Assembly (NCBI GenBank): GCA_937965695.1
Contig: CALCKW010000011.1
Location: 62,001 to 126,000, forward strand
Direction: 5' to 3'
DNA length: 64,000 nucleotides
Source of the DNA: an uncultured Granulosicoccaceae bacterium
GTDB taxonomy: Bacteria; Pseudomonadota; Gammaproteobacteria; CALCKW01
Shown: piece by piece, positions 32,648-45,108 of the stretch
Position numbering within the stretch: position 1 is the stretch's first letter
Layout of the letters: the number at the start of each line of letters is the position of its first letter
Notes under the pieces: model-generated
Told to the model about the DNA's origin: nothing
The model's input: the letters and a program-made list of their open reading frames with translations, nothing else
Database searches by the model: none
Made by a program: the position numbers and the translations under genes

Positions 32648-34906
32648 TCAGCGAGAGGCTGTTTTCTCGCTGATGATCTTCGGTGTAACAAAGATCAACA
32701 CTTCGTTCTTCTCATCTTTAGACAAGTCAGTGCGGAACAAGCGACCCAAGATTGGCAAGTCACCCAGGAAAGGCACTTTGCGTGTTGAGTTGAGTTTGAC
32801 CTGCTCGTAAATTCCACCAAGGACGACTGTCTCACCGTTGTCCACCAGTACCTGGGTTGCGACTTCGCGTGTATCGATAGAAGGTACGCTGACGTTACCG
32901 GCGCTGAAGATCTCACCAACGTTATCTTTGTTGACGGTTAGATCCATGATGATTGAGTCATCAGGTGTGATCTGTGGTTTGACATACAATGACAACACAG
33001 CCTTCTTGAAAGATACCGATGTTGCACCACTGGACGATGCCTCTAGATAAGGAATTTCTACACCTTGCTCAATGTGTGCTTCATGCTGGTTAGCAGTGAT
33101 AACACGTGGTGATGAAACAACCTCACCTCGACCTTCGGCTTCCATTGCAGACAGTTCAAGCTCCAAATAAGCACCTAGTGGTAGGGTGCCAAACTGAAAG
33201 CCTATGCTGCCAGTTGGATTGGAAGCGGGCAGGTTCACATTCCAGCGATTAGGCGATTCGACTCTCTCACTTTCTTCGCCGCCAATAGCTTGGTTGTAAA
33301 CGTTAGTAACCGCACCCAAGTTGCCTGAGGTGATGCCGTAGCCACCGCTGATGTTGTTATCAGGATATCGGGTAAGTCCGACGCGCATACCCATTTCTTC
33401 GTTGAAATCATCGGTTGCGATAACAACACGCGATTCGATCAATACCTGACGAACTGGTACGTCGAGCTTGGCCACGAGGTCGTGGATTTTTTCCAAAGAC
33501 TCTGGAGTATCTGTAACCAAAACTGTATTGGTTCGCTCATCAACCGAGGCGCTTCCGCGATCGCTAAGAAGACCTTCGTTGGCGCTTTCTTCTTCGCCAT
33601 CTCCGCTCAAGTTAGTGCCTTGACCAGACTTAAGTACATCGGCGATATCAGACGCTTTGGCGTAGTTGACCTGAATCATCTGTGTACGCAACTTGGACAG
33701 TTTGTGTACTTTCTGCGCGGATTCAAGTTCCAGTTGCTCTCGTGCCGCAATTTCATCGGCTGGGGCAACCATCAGTACGTTGCCGTTCTGACGCATTGCC
33801 AAGCCTTTTGACTTGAGAATTATATCTAGAGCTTGATCCCAAGGTACGTTCTTCAAGCGGAGCGTGACGTCACCTTCAACAGAGTCACTAACAACGACGT
33901 TCTGGTCGGTGAAATCTGCGAGAAGTTGCAGGACAGAGCGAACTTCAATGTCTTGGAAGTTGAGAGACAAGCGCTCACCTTCAAAGGTCTTGGCCTGGCG
34001 AGCTGCGACTTCTTCTTCTTCAAGCGGTCGTAGTTCGAGGGTGAACTGATTGTCCGATTGGTAGGCTATCTGCTCGAAGTCCGAGCCATTTGCAGGTCGG
34101 ATTTCTACGCGGACGTTGTCGCCACGTCGATAGGTATCGATAAACTGAACCGGAGTTGCAAAATCCATGACATCTAGACGCTTGAGCATGGCGTCACTGA
34201 CGTCAATGTCACGCATATCAATGACTATTTTCTGGCCGACCTGTTTAATGTCGATCGGAGTGTTTGGATCGGTCAACTTAAATGTGACACGACCAGCCCC
34301 GTCGTCACCGCGTCTGAAATGCATGTCGTCTAGAGCCCGACCGCCGGTCATAGCCGCACTGGTAACCACCGTTGGTTGAACTGCTGGTTGCACGGCCGCT
34401 GCCACTGGCGCGACTGCTGCGACTGACTGCACGGGCGCTGCTGCTGGTGTCAAACCTCCACCCGAGGACAGGCGGATGATCACGTCTTCGCCGTCTACAG
34501 CAGTGCTGTATGCAGAGAGTTCGTTGAGGTTGACAATAAGACGAGTGCGTCCCTGAAACTCTACAGCGTTAAGGCTGCGTACGTTCCCACTTTCGACGGG
34601 AATAACACGCTTGGCTAAGTCATTGCGAGTATCAGCGAAATCCAAAGCTATTCGAGCTGGATTGTCGATAGTGAAACCGCTTGGTTTTTCAGCAGAGCTC
34701 TCCATCTTGAGCCTCAGTTCGAGCATATCACCCGGCAACTGACTGAAGCTCAAAGATTTTAAGGCGTTCTGCGCTGCCATCAGTTCAGTAGGCAATACAA
34801 GGCTGCCTGCTAGTGCTGCCAAAGCGAACCAATGTGTCTTGCGGGTGCAAGTGATGTCGCCGTTGACGGAGTTACTTTTTTTCCATTTGCTATTCATTAA
34901 CATCAC
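32648..34906 (-). CDS. pilQ: Type IV pilus secretin PilQ
   Basis: Outer-membrane secretin through which the pilus passes. The protein of about 752 residues has a signal peptide (hydrophobic WFALAALAGSLVLP, cleavage near AAQN at 44-45), AMIN domains for peptidoglycan binding (about 50-290), an STN/N0 domain near 325-390 (LNFQDIEVRSVLQLLADF), an N1 domain and the secretin core ending with VETQ-like VATQVLVDNGETVVLGGIY and FLGDLPILGRLF. A low-complexity Pro-Ala-Val stretch sits between AMIN domains near 155-180. The start is GTG 34906 or ATG 34903/34897, overlapping the pilP stop. Last gene of pilMNOPQ. Confidence 0.97.
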   Translation of the reverse strand: MMLMNSKWKKSNSVNGDITCTRKTHWFALAALAGSLVLPTELMAAQNALKSLSFSQLPGDMLELRLKMESSAEKPSGFTIDNPARIALDFADTRNDLAKRVIPVESGNVRSLNAVEFQGRTRLIVNLNELSAYSTAVDGEDVIIRLSSGGGLTPAAAPVQSVAAVAPVAAAVQPAVQPTVVTSAAMTGGRALDDMHFRRGDDGAGRVTFKLTDPNTPIDIKQVGQKIVIDMRDIDVSDAMLKRLDVMDFATPVQFIDTYRRGDNVRVEIRPANGSDFEQIAYQSDNQFTLELRPLEEEEVAARQAKTFEGERLSLNFQDIEVRSVLQLLADFTDQNVVVSDSVEGDVTLRLKNVPWDQALDIILKSKGLAMRQNGNVLMVAPADEIAAREQLELESAQKVHKLSKLRTQMIQVNYAKASDIADVLKSGQGTNLSGDGEEESANEGLLSDRGSASVDERTNTVLVTDTPESLEKIHDLVAKLDVPVRQVLIESRVVIATDDFNEEMGMRVGLTRYPDNNISGGYGITSGNLGAVTNVYNQAIGGEESERVESPNRWNVNLPASNPTGSIGFQFGTLPLGAYLELELSAMEAEGRGEVVSSPRVITANQHEAHIEQGVEIPYLEASSSGATSVSFKKAVLSLYVKPQITPDDSIIMDLTVNKDNVGEIFSAGNVSVPSIDTREVATQVLVDNGETVVLGGIYEQVKLNSTRKVPFLGDLPILGRLFRTDLSKDEKNEVLIFVTPKIISEKTASR

Positions 34907-35457
34907 TCTTCACCTAGGGTCAGTTGAGCTTCTCGGGTAATCCAGTTGCCCATGCCGTCCTGAATTGTTTCTTCAATATCTATTTTTGATTCTGAGACTG
35001 CGATAATTCGTCCAAAATTCTGTCCAGCAAAGTTTCCGATTTTTACTCGGTGTACAACACCTTCTGAATCTTTTACCAATCCCCAGCTGTTGCCACCTCG
35101 ACCGAGCTCTCCCACCATAAGCAGAGAGTCGAGCGGAAATGTTTCCAGCGCTTCACGGCGGCGGTTCATGTCGGGTTTGTTTTTGCTATTGCCGATTGCC
35201 AAGGGTGAACCTGGATCTAAATCAGGTATGCCAAAGGGGTCGCGCAAATCCATCGACACGTAGGAGAAGCCCTTGTAGAGTTCGTACTCTGGCAAAGGTT
35301 CAACAAATCCGGCGTGTGCTTGTCGGCGGTCGCTTACATATTGCTCTAAGTCAACCATCTCTTGGTTGCAAGCTGTTAGCAGTGTCGAGACGGCTATCAT
35401 AGAAAACACAGCTACGGCACTTGAGCGGCGGCGTGTGTTCGACTCGTACGGTTTCAT
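34903..35457 (-). CDS. pilP: Type IV pilus inner-membrane lipoprotein PilP
   Basis: A 184-residue lipoprotein linking the PilMNO inner-membrane complex to the secretin PilQ. The N-terminal segment ends in the lipobox LTAC with acylated Cys30, followed by the disordered N-terminal region (LEQYVSDRRQ) and the C-terminal beta-sandwich HR domain (VKIGNFAGQNFGRIIAVSE). Length is typical. Its start overlaps the pilO stop and its end overlaps pilQ. Confidence 0.95.
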   Translation of the reverse strand: MKPYESNTRRRSSAVAVFSMIAVSTLLTACNQEMVDLEQYVSDRRQAHAGFVEPLPEYELYKGFSYVSMDLRDPFGIPDLDPGSPLAIGNSKNKPDMNRRREALETFPLDSLLMVGELGRGGNSWGLVKDSEGVVHRVKIGNFAGQNFGRIIAVSESKIDIEETIQDGMGNWITREAQLTLGEE

Positions 35458-36053
35458 TGCTCGTCCTCCCTCAGGTAACGGTAGGTGGTTGCTGTTAATT
35501 CCATCACCAAGAGATCCGATTCTCGGTCAGACGTATCTGAGCCAATCTTGATGTCACTCAAGGTAACTATTCGGGGCAGAGCAGCCAACCCGCTGACAAA
35601 CTCTCCAAATTCATGGTAACGACCCTTGACGCTCAAGCGAATAGGGTGTTCAGCGTAAAACTCCTTCGGGATATCACCCTGGGGTTTGAAGTACTGAACG
35701 TCCAGTCCCGCACCTACACTGGTCTGCGATAAGTCGACCAATAGGCTTTCAATGTCTACTTTGTCGGGCAGCTGGCGAATCATGATCGAGAATTCGTGAT
35801 GCATGTCTTTCAACTGCTCTTTATAAGCGTCCAGATTGGCAGCTTTGGAGGCAGCGACATCGTATTCTTGTTTCAAAGAAGACTCTTGACGCTTGAATCC
35901 TTCAATGCGTTCCATCTGGGGCTTAACCATAAAGAACCAATAAGCTGTAATTAACAGCACACACGCCAGCGCTATAACACCGAGGCGTACGGGCAGTGGT
36001 GCAGTACCTATTTTTTTCAGATCATCAAGATCCAGTTCATTCAAATTAGCCAT
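35454..36053 (-). CDS. pilO: Type IV pilus assembly protein PilO
   Basis: Bitopic inner-membrane protein, about 199 residues, forming a heterodimer with PilN. There is one membrane span near 26-46 (VIALACVLLITAYWFFMV), a coiled coil after it (about 50-95), then a ferredoxin-like periplasmic domain. The ATG at 36053 with GAGGA about 8 nt upstream is preferred over the one at 36068. It overlaps the end of pilN by 8 bp. Confidence 0.93.
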   Translation of the reverse strand: MANLNELDLDDLKKIGTAPLPVRLGVIALACVLLITAYWFFMVKPQMERIEGFKRQESSLKQEYDVAASKAANLDAYKEQLKDMHHEFSIMIRQLPDKVDIESLLVDLSQTSVGAGLDVQYFKPQGDIPKEFYAEHPIRLSVKGRYHEFGEFVSGLAALPRIVTLSDIKIGSDTSDRESDLLVMELTATTYRYLREDEQ

Positions 36054-36624
36054 TGTTCTGATCCTCATCTTGGCTTAATTTCTTTGCGCCAGGTGCTGTG
36101 TGGGTCAGTACCAATTCAAAAGTGCTACTGTTGCTGTCTTTCTTAGCGGTGATGTTTTTCACGCTGGGACCCGACATCCAAGGAGAGGCATCTAACAAAC
36201 GCATAAATTCTGAAACTCTAGAATTCGATTGTGTTGAGCCAATCAGTGTGAGTCGTTCGCCTGCTTGTCTCATTTCAGAAAGCTGGATACCGCTTGGAAT
36301 CGCCGTAGCGATCTCATGAAATAGGTGTACCACTTGCGGACGTTGAGTCTGCAGCTGCTGGATGATTTCCATGCGAGAGAGCAACTTACTTTTGGTTGTC
36401 TCCAATTCAGCGATCTCTGTCAGCTGGCTTTCCAGTGAATAAATTTCACCTTGAAGATAGCTATTACGTTGTTTCTGATAGTCAGCATTTCCAGATATGT
36501 AAATGTTGGCCACCATACAGCCAACAAGAGTCAGCGCAACACCGCTGGCCACTTGAATGCCAAACATCTTTGACTGCTGCTTGCGTTTGTCTTCGCGCCA
36601 GGGCAGTAGATTCATACGAGCCAT
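36046..36624 (-). CDS. pilN: Type IV pilus assembly protein PilN
   Basis: Bitopic inner-membrane protein of 192 residues. The cytoplasmic N-terminus contains the conserved MNLLPWRE motif, which binds a groove in PilM, followed by a membrane span (about 25-45), a coiled coil and a periplasmic ferredoxin-like fold. Its ATG overlaps the pilM stop by one base (TAATG). Confidence 0.95.
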   Translation of the reverse strand: MARMNLLPWREDKRKQQSKMFGIQVASGVALTLVGCMVANIYISGNADYQKQRNSYLQGEIYSLESQLTEIAELETTKSKLLSRMEIIQQLQTQRPQVVHLFHEIATAIPSGIQLSEMRQAGERLTLIGSTQSNSRVSEFMRLLDASPWMSGPSVKNITAKKDSNSSTFELVLTHTAPGAKKLSQDEDQNNG

Positions 36625-37679
36625 TATTCAACTCCTCGCAAAGCCAGTCCGCTGGCAATTATCATCGCCGGACCATCTTGCACTAACCTTTCTCTATCGA
36701 CGCCCTTGGCGAGATCAACCATGCTGAATGGTTGAGCGATTGAAGTCGGTGTACCGATTTGATCTTGGATATAGTTGTCGATGTTCTCGATGCTTGAACT
36801 GCCGCCCGCGAGAAAGATTTCATCAACCTGCGTGTCCTGACTGCTGCTGTAGTAGAACTGCAAGTAACGATTGATATGTTGAGCGATGCTTTGCTTAAAC
36901 GGCTCGAGCACATCTTGCTCATAGCCTTCAGGCAAGCCACCGATTCGCTTTGCTCGACCAGCATCTTGATACGATAATCCGTAACGACGCATGATTTCTT
37001 CGGTCAATAACTTGCCGCCGAATGCTTGTTCCCGTGTGTAGATCAACTGGCGATCTTGCATCACGTTTAAGCTGGTCATCGTTGCACCGACATCGATGAT
37101 GGCGACAGTGCCATTCATCAGATTTTCATCGCCGCCCGTGAGCATTTCTAGCGAATGTTCGATAGTGTAGGGCTCGATGTCGACGATGGCGGGTTTGAGC
37201 CCGGCCATCTTCAGCGTTGTGACTCGGTCATCAATATTTTCGGTTTTGGTTGCGGCGAGGAGCACGTCTACTTTGTCCGCGCGACCGGCAGTCTCGCCCA
37301 TCACCTGAAAATCGATGTTCACATCGTTTATTGAATAGGGAATGTGCTGCTCTGCTTCGAGTTGGATTTGCATTTCCATCTCGCTGTCGCTGAGGCTAGC
37401 TGGCATGCTGATGATTTTAGTAATCACCGCTGAGCCAGATACTGCTACGGCTGCTTGAGTCGCTTTCGTGCCGCTCTTCTTAACGGCTCGACGTACAGCT
37501 TCGCCGACAGCTTCAATATCCTGGATGGTCTTCTCATTGACCGAGTTAACAGGCAATGGCTCGACCGCGTATGACTCCACACGCAAATTGCCACGCTGCC
37601 GCGAAAGCTCTAAGAGCTTGACCGAAGTCGAGCTGATGTCGAGCCCGATTAGTTGGGAACTAGACTTTATACCAAACAC
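36624..37679 (-). CDS. pilM: Type IV pilus assembly ATPase-fold protein PilM
   Basis: Cytoplasmic actin/FtsA-like protein of 351 residues binding ATP and the PilN N-terminus. It begins IGLDISSTSVKLLEL (phosphate-1 loop) and has AIIDVGATMTSLNV (phosphate-2) and IFLAGGSSSIENID (adenosine motif). First gene of pilMNOPQ, divergent from the penicillin-binding protein gene across 360 bp, as in Pseudomonas. The complete assembly platform suggests twitching motility or DNA uptake, assuming pilins and motor ATPases are elsewhere. Confidence 0.96.
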   Translation of the reverse strand: MFGIKSSSQLIGLDISSTSVKLLELSRQRGNLRVESYAVEPLPVNSVNEKTIQDIEAVGEAVRRAVKKSGTKATQAAVAVSGSAVITKIISMPASLSDSEMEMQIQLEAEQHIPYSINDVNIDFQVMGETAGRADKVDVLLAATKTENIDDRVTTLKMAGLKPAIVDIEPYTIEHSLEMLTGGDENLMNGTVAIIDVGATMTSLNVMQDRQLIYTREQAFGGKLLTEEIMRRYGLSYQDAGRAKRIGGLPEGYEQDVLEPFKQSIAQHINRYLQFYYSSSQDTQVDEIFLAGGSSSIENIDNYIQDQIGTPTSIAQPFSMVDLAKGVDRERLVQDGPAMIIASGLALRGVE

Positions 37680-38039
37680 AGTGTGTCCTCGTGTCGGGCT
37701 CCCGTCTTCGAGAGCTCCAGGTTGCGTGGATCGGCCGTCTCGGTAGAGCGGGACTATATGCCGGAGCGCTACTGAGAAGGTTCGAGAGGTGTAACGGCTC
37801 AGTCGTAGAAAAATTAAGGCTTTAGCTTCACGCTATAACCCATTTTCCTGCGAATGATCGCTAGGCCACTCATTTCCTTACAACTTTCATACATTGAATG
37901 GCTCGAACTGTCCGCCGAGCGGACTTCGAGTACAATCAGCTCTTTGCAGTTTGTGTACCGACGCATTGCCTATGGCTTTTGTTGGTTGGTGCTTTTTTCG
38001 GATGACTAGGCCGAATCCACTTAAAATGACCCCGGTATT
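37680..38039. other. Divergent promoter region pilM / mrcA
   Basis: This 360-bp gap has no convincing gene. It contains a short perfect hairpin GTCCGC-CGA-GCGGAC at 37910-37924. It must hold the promoters for the pilus operon (leftward) and the PBP1A gene (rightward); I could not pick out convincing -35/-10 pairs by eye. Confidence 0.5.
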
Positions 38040-40544
38040 GTGAAAACTTTCTTAAAACTGTCAGTTATCTGTTTGTTTTCTTTGGTGTTACTCGCATTGA
38101 TCGCAGCTTTCTTTCTTGCAATGCACTACAAAAAAGACTTGCCAGCTGTAACCAAAATTCGCGATGTGCAGATGTATGTTCCACTGCAAGTTTTTTCTGA
38201 TGATGGGGAATTGCTTGCCGAATACGGTGAAAAGCGGCGAATTGTGGCCACTATTGATGAAATTCCGATGCTCATGCAGCAGGCTTTTATTGCCGCAGAG
38301 GATGATCGGTTTTATGAGCATCCGGGGGTCGATTGGCAAGGTGTTGCCCGAGCTGTCTATGTTTTGGTCACCACCGGCAAAAAGGCGCAGGGTGGAAGCA
38401 CAATCACTATGCAAATTGCGCGTAACCTGTTCCTCGACAATGACAAAAAGTACAGCCGCAAGATCAAAGAAATGCTGTTGGCCATGGAAATTGAGCGTGA
38501 ATTAAGCAAAGACGAAATTTTAGAGCTCTATCTCAACAAAATATTTTTTGGAAACCGGGCCTGGGGTGTCGGCGCCGCAGCATTTGCTTATTACGGCAAG
38601 CCCTTGGATGAGCTCGATTTGGCCGAAATTGCCATGATTGCCGGCCTACCGAAAGCCCCATCTGCTTATAACCCGCTTGCCAACCCTGATCGCGCAGTTA
38701 TCCGACGCAATTATGTTTTGCGCCGAATGCGTGATTTGTCGATTATTTCCCAAAAAGACTTCGATTTGGCAAGTGCTGCGCCCGTCACGGCCAAGTTGCA
38801 CGTTGCACAGCGCGCACTGGAAGGTGGGTATGTTGCTGAAATGGTTCGGGCGGAGTTGGTTGAGCGTTATGGTGACGCGGCTTACAGCAATGGATACCGA
38901 GTTTTCACGACGCTTACCTCTAAAGCACAGCGAGCTGCCACAGAAAGTTTGCGGCGCTCATTACATGCCTATGAAGAACGCCATGGTTATTCAGGGCCTT
39001 TTGCTAACCTAGAAGAAGAGGTGGTCAACGACGAGGTTGCTCTGTCCCAAGCGCTTCTCGCCATGCCGCAGTTTGGTGAGTTGGCAGCGGCAGCCGTGTT
39101 AGCTGTAGATGCGGCTAGTGCAACCATTCAGCTCAGTGATGGCGGCACGGCTAGGGTTGAGTTATCAGGCGTCGAATGGGCCCGTGAGCGCTTGTCAATA
39201 GATGAGCTGGGGGATGAAATCACGCAAGTCAATCAAGTGTTGGCTGTAGGGGACTTGGTCTACGTTATCCCCGGAGATGATGCGCAGCTTCGATTGGCTC
39301 AGTTGCCAGAGCCTGAGGGGGCTTTTGTTGCGCTTGATCCATCAGATGGAGCCGTCTTGGCATTGGCAGGAGGCTACCAGTTCGAACGCAGTAAGTTTAA
39401 TCGCGTCACTCAGGCGAGCCGTCAACCAGGGTCAAATTTTAAGCCCTTTGTCTACTCTGCTGCGCTAGATGCTGGCATCACTCTAGCCACGGTATTTAAC
39501 GACGCTCCAGTCGTTTTTGATGACGACAAGTTAGAGGACGTTTGGCGCCCCGAAAATTTCTCGGGTCGTGTCTATGGGCCAACGCGTTTGCGAGAGGCAT
39601 TAGTCAAGTCTCGTAACCTAGTGTCTATAAGAGTGCTCCGTAAAATCGGAATTCGTAACGCTATCAACTATATTGATCGATTTGGCTTGGATAGGGAATC
39701 GATGCCTTACGATTTATCGCTCTCGCTGGGCTCTGGTGTTCTAAAACCCATTGATTTGGTGCGTGCTTACGCTGTTTTTGCCAATGGTGGTTTTTTAGTC
39801 GAACCCTACTTTATAAGGCGCATTGAGGATAGAAATGGCAAATTGCTTTACAGCGCCTCACCGCAAATTGCCTGCGCGGATGAGCGCTGCTTGGAGGAAT
39901 ATTTGGCGAAGTCCGATGTAGGCACGCTAGCTACCAGCGATTCCTCTGAAGAAGTTACTGCGTTGGGTGAGGCCAGTTTGGCGCCGCGTGTACTCGACGA
40001 AGGCAATGCTTTTTTGATGAATTCGATGTTGCGAGAAGTGGTTCGCCGCGGTACCGCGACCAGTGCAGGTAAGGCGCTAGAGCGACTTGATATCGCTGGA
40101 AAAACGGGCACCACCAATGAGCAAATGGACGCTTGGTTTACCGGTTATCATCCCGAAATAGTTGCGACGGCTTGGGTAGGATTTGACCAGATCAAAACCC
40201 TGGGTTCGCGGGAGACCGGAGGGCGAGCTGCTTTGCCCATGTGGATAGATTTCATGCAGACGATGCTCGATGGCGTACCTGTGTCAGAGTTGATTCCACC
40301 GGACAATGTTGTTCGTCTGCGGATCGACATGGCAAGTGGCAAGAGGGCTCGCGCGGGTGCTGACGGTGCTATGTTTGAGTTTTTTCGAGGGACAAAAACT
40401 GAGTCGGTGCAACCTTCAAGCGGGGAGGCCGTTGAATCAGTTTCAACGGGGCAGGCTGCAACTAAGCCTGAACCTATATGGAGTGTCGAACCTGCCTTGC
40501 CAGAGGAAGCCGCGCAAGAGGACATTCGGGACCAGCTATTCTAG
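38040..40544 (+). CDS. mrcA: Penicillin-binding protein 1A
   Basis: Bifunctional class A PBP polymerising and crosslinking peptidoglycan in the periplasm. The 834-residue protein has a membrane anchor at about 8-28, then a GT51 glycosyltransferase domain with catalytic Glu87 in AAEDDRFYEHPG and the GGSTITMQIARNLFL block. An OB-like insertion of PBP1A type follows, then the transpeptidase with SNFK (Ser465, Lys468), SRN and KTGTT starting at Lys688. A charged tail follows. The start is GTG at 38040. Monocistronic, ending at a bidirectional terminator. Confidence 0.97.
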   Translation: MKTFLKLSVICLFSLVLLALIAAFFLAMHYKKDLPAVTKIRDVQMYVPLQVFSDDGELLAEYGEKRRIVATIDEIPMLMQQAFIAAEDDRFYEHPGVDWQGVARAVYVLVTTGKKAQGGSTITMQIARNLFLDNDKKYSRKIKEMLLAMEIERELSKDEILELYLNKIFFGNRAWGVGAAAFAYYGKPLDELDLAEIAMIAGLPKAPSAYNPLANPDRAVIRRNYVLRRMRDLSIISQKDFDLASAAPVTAKLHVAQRALEGGYVAEMVRAELVERYGDAAYSNGYRVFTTLTSKAQRAATESLRRSLHAYEERHGYSGPFANLEEEVVNDEVALSQALLAMPQFGELAAAAVLAVDAASATIQLSDGGTARVELSGVEWARERLSIDELGDEITQVNQVLAVGDLVYVIPGDDAQLRLAQLPEPEGAFVALDPSDGAVLALAGGYQFERSKFNRVTQASRQPGSNFKPFVYSAALDAGITLATVFNDAPVVFDDDKLEDVWRPENFSGRVYGPTRLREALVKSRNLVSIRVLRKIGIRNAINYIDRFGLDRESMPYDLSLSLGSGVLKPIDLVRAYAVFANGGFLVEPYFIRRIEDRNGKLLYSASPQIACADERCLEEYLAKSDVGTLATSDSSEEVTALGEASLAPRVLDEGNAFLMNSMLREVVRRGTATSAGKALERLDIAGKTGTTNEQMDAWFTGYHPEIVATAWVGFDQIKTLGSRETGGRAALPMWIDFMQTMLDGVPVSELIPPDNVVRLRIDMASGKRARAGADGAMFEFFRGTKTESVQPSSGEAVESVSTGQAATKPEPIWSVEPALPEEAAQEDIRDQLF

Positions 40545-40568
40545 TAAAAAACCAATGAGCATCTGACC

Positions 40569-40597
40569 AAAAAAAACCGGCTTTCGCCGGTTTTTTT
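40569..40597. terminator. Bidirectional intrinsic terminator mrcA / hemE
   Basis: A-run 40569-40576, stem CCGGC (40577-40581), loop TTTC, GCCGG (40586-40590), T-run 40591-40597. The symmetry serves both the plus-strand PBP1A gene and the minus-strand gltD-hemE unit. Confidence 0.93.
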
Positions 40598-40611
40598 ATG
40601 ACTAATTCGCC

Positions 40612-43182
<2,571 letters not shown>

Positions 43183-43267
43183 GATTTGGCATGCGACAGT
43201 GCATCAGCAAGCCAGCGAGGGGCTTAATCAGCCGTCTTGACTCGTGCAAAGGTACAAGGAAACAGGA

Positions 43268-43717
43268 CTAGGTGCTCAGTTTTGCCTTGATAGCTGCACT
43301 GACGGCCGACATGTCGGCACGGCCAGCTAGCTGAGGCTTGAGTACACCCATTACCTTGCCCATTTCCTTAAGAGAGGAGGCGCCAGAATTGGCAAGCGCT
43401 TCGTCAATCAATTTGTCGAGTTCAGATGTACTGAGCTGCGCTGGCATAAACTCTTGCAATATGACCAGCTCAGCTTGTTCCTGTACCAGCAGATCCTCAC
43501 GACCAGCGGCAGCATATTGCTCGCTGGACTCTCGTCTCTGTTTGCACATCTTATCCAGCACTGTGAGCGCGCGTGCGTCGTCCAGTTCAATACGCTCGTC
43601 AACTTCTATCTGCTTAAATGCAGCAGAGATGTTACGCAGAACAACCAAACGGGATTTTTCTCCAGCACGCATAGCTTCAATAGTGCTGGATTTGACGCGC
43701 TGAATAATTTCACTCAT
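43268..43717 (-). CDS. YqeY-like (GatB/Yqey domain) protein
   Basis: A 149-residue protein of the YqeY family, related to the C-terminal tRNA-binding domain of GatB. It starts MSEIIQRVKSSTIEAMRAGEK and contains LVILQEFMPAQLS and KEMGKVMGVLKPQLAGRADM, the family signatures. Its cellular role is not established; a tRNA amidotransferase-like or translation link is suspected from the domain. It sits 26 bp after rpsU as in other gammaproteobacteria, where dnaG would follow; here dnaG is missing and gltD comes next. Confidence 0.92.
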   Translation of the reverse strand: MSEIIQRVKSSTIEAMRAGEKSRLVVLRNISAAFKQIEVDERIELDDARALTVLDKMCKQRRESSEQYAAAGREDLLVQEQAELVILQEFMPAQLSTSELDKLIDEALANSGASSLKEMGKVMGVLKPQLAGRADMSAVSAAIKAKLST

Positions 43718-43743
43718 CGAATGTGCGGCTCTCTTCAGTCAAA

Positions 43744-43959
43744 CTAGAAGAGGCGTACGCGGCGAGCTGCTTCTTTGGAAAGCTTCTTTTGATGACGCTT
43801 AACAGCGGCAGCCAGCTTACGCTTGCGCTCTGTTGTTGGCTTCTCGTAAAACTCGCGACGACGAGTTTCGGTGAGGATGCCGGCTTTCTCGCAAGAGCGC
43901 TTGAAACGTCGCATTGCAACTTCAAAGGGCTCGTTTTCTTTAACCTTGACGTTAGGCAT
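43744..43959 (-). CDS. rpsU: Ribosomal protein S21
   Basis: Small basic protein of 71 residues of the 30S subunit, needed for mRNA initiation. The sequence [20 protein letters not shown] and the basic ending [10 protein letters not shown] are characteristic. It is divergent from tsaD, the classic gammaproteobacterial arrangement. Confidence 0.98.
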   Translation of the reverse strand: MPNVKVKENEPFEVAMRRFKRSCEKAGILTETRRREFYEKPTTERKRKLAAAVKRHQKKLSKEAARRVRLF

Positions 43960-44068
43960 TTAGTGCACAACCTTCGTATGAGCAGAATTCTGCTTGTGTT
44001 TGGAGTTGGAAAACAGGAGAGTATAACCCCTTATTCTCCAAGCCGCCAACTGTGAGTTTCGAGCACCC

Positions 44069-45103
44069 ATGCAAGTTCTAGGCATAGAATCATCGTGTGA
44101 CGAGACGGCTGCCGCTGTCTACTGCACAAAATCCGGCCTTTTAGGGCATCAAATTTACAGCCAAGTAGCACTGCATGACGCCTATGGTGGTGTAGTGCCC
44201 GAGCTCGCGTCTCGCGATCATGTGCGAAAACTTATGCCATTAGTTCGTGCTGCGATTGGTCAATCTGGGCTGTCTCTAGAGCAGCTCGATGGAATAGCCT
44301 ACACCGCTGGGCCTGGGCTGGCAGGCGCCTTGTTGGTGGGTGCCATGGGTGCGCGGGCACTCGCTTTTTCCGCTGGGCTTGATGCCTTGGGTGTAAATCA
44401 CCTCGAAGGTCATGTGTTAGCGCCGCTGTTGGAAACACCGGCTCCTGCTTTTCCATATCTTTGTCTGTTAGTGTCGGGTGGTCATAGTGAGTTGGTCGCA
44501 GTGCGTGGACTTGGTGAATACGAGCTTTTGGGTGGGACCTTAGATGATGCAGCTGGTGAAGCGTTTGATAAAACAGCGAAACTGCTGGGTCTTAGCTATC
44601 CCGGTGGAGCTGCTTTATCGGCGCTCGCAGAACATGGCGACGCTTCGGCTTTTAAATTTCCGCGACCCATGACTGATCGCCCAGGTCTGCAGATGAGTTT
44701 TAGTGGATTGAAAACTGCGGCGATAACACAATTCAAGGCTGTTGGTGGAGACCGTAAAGCAGATATCGCTGCTTCTTTTCAAATGGCGTTGGTCGATACC
44801 CTTATCATCAAGGTCAAGCGCGCTCTAAAGCAGACGGGGTTAAAACGTGTTGTTGTTGCAGGTGGGGTCGGTGCTAATAAATCTTTGCGCGAGGCTTTGA
44901 AAGATTTGGCTGGTGAGCTTGGCGGAGAATGTTTTTACCCTCGATCTGAGTTTTGCACGGACAATGCTGCAATGATTGCTTTGGTCGGTGCATTGCGGAT
45001 GGATGCAGGTCAACGCAGTGAAGATCTGACCGCTGGGGTACTACCGAGGTGGCCGCTTGATCAGTTGCAACCGCCTGAGCTCTCAGTCTCCAGCCGCAAT
45101 TGA
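44069..45103 (+). CDS. tsaD: tRNA N6-threonylcarbamoyladenosine transferase TsaD
   Basis: Transfers the threonylcarbamoyl group to A37 of ANN-decoding tRNAs, with TsaB and TsaE. The 344-residue ASKHA-fold protein starts [13 protein letters not shown], and has metal ligands His111 and His115 in NHLEGH, the [10 protein letters not shown] phosphate loop and [15 protein letters not shown], with a final metal Asp in [10 protein letters not shown]. It is essential in most bacteria. It is divergent from rpsU and convergent with plsY, 5 bp apart. Confidence 0.98.
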   Translation: MQVLGIESSCDETAAAVYCTKSGLLGHQIYSQVALHDAYGGVVPELASRDHVRKLMPLVRAAIGQSGLSLEQLDGIAYTAGPGLAGALLVGAMGARALAFSAGLDALGVNHLEGHVLAPLLETPAPAFPYLCLLVSGGHSELVAVRGLGEYELLGGTLDDAAGEAFDKTAKLLGLSYPGGAALSALAEHGDASAFKFPRPMTDRPGLQMSFSGLKTAAITQFKAVGGDRKADIAASFQMALVDTLIIKVKRALKQTGLKRVVVAGGVGANKSLREALKDLAGELGGECFYPRSEFCTDNAAMIALVGALRMDAGQRSEDLTAGVLPRWPLDQLQPPELSVSSRN

Positions 45104-45108
45104 ATAAA

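Noticed and set aside
37910-37924. Small GTCCGC-CGA-GCGGAC hairpin as a terminator for the pil or mrcA genes
   Set aside because: It lies upstream of both divergent genes and has no T tract; likely chance or a minor promoter element.
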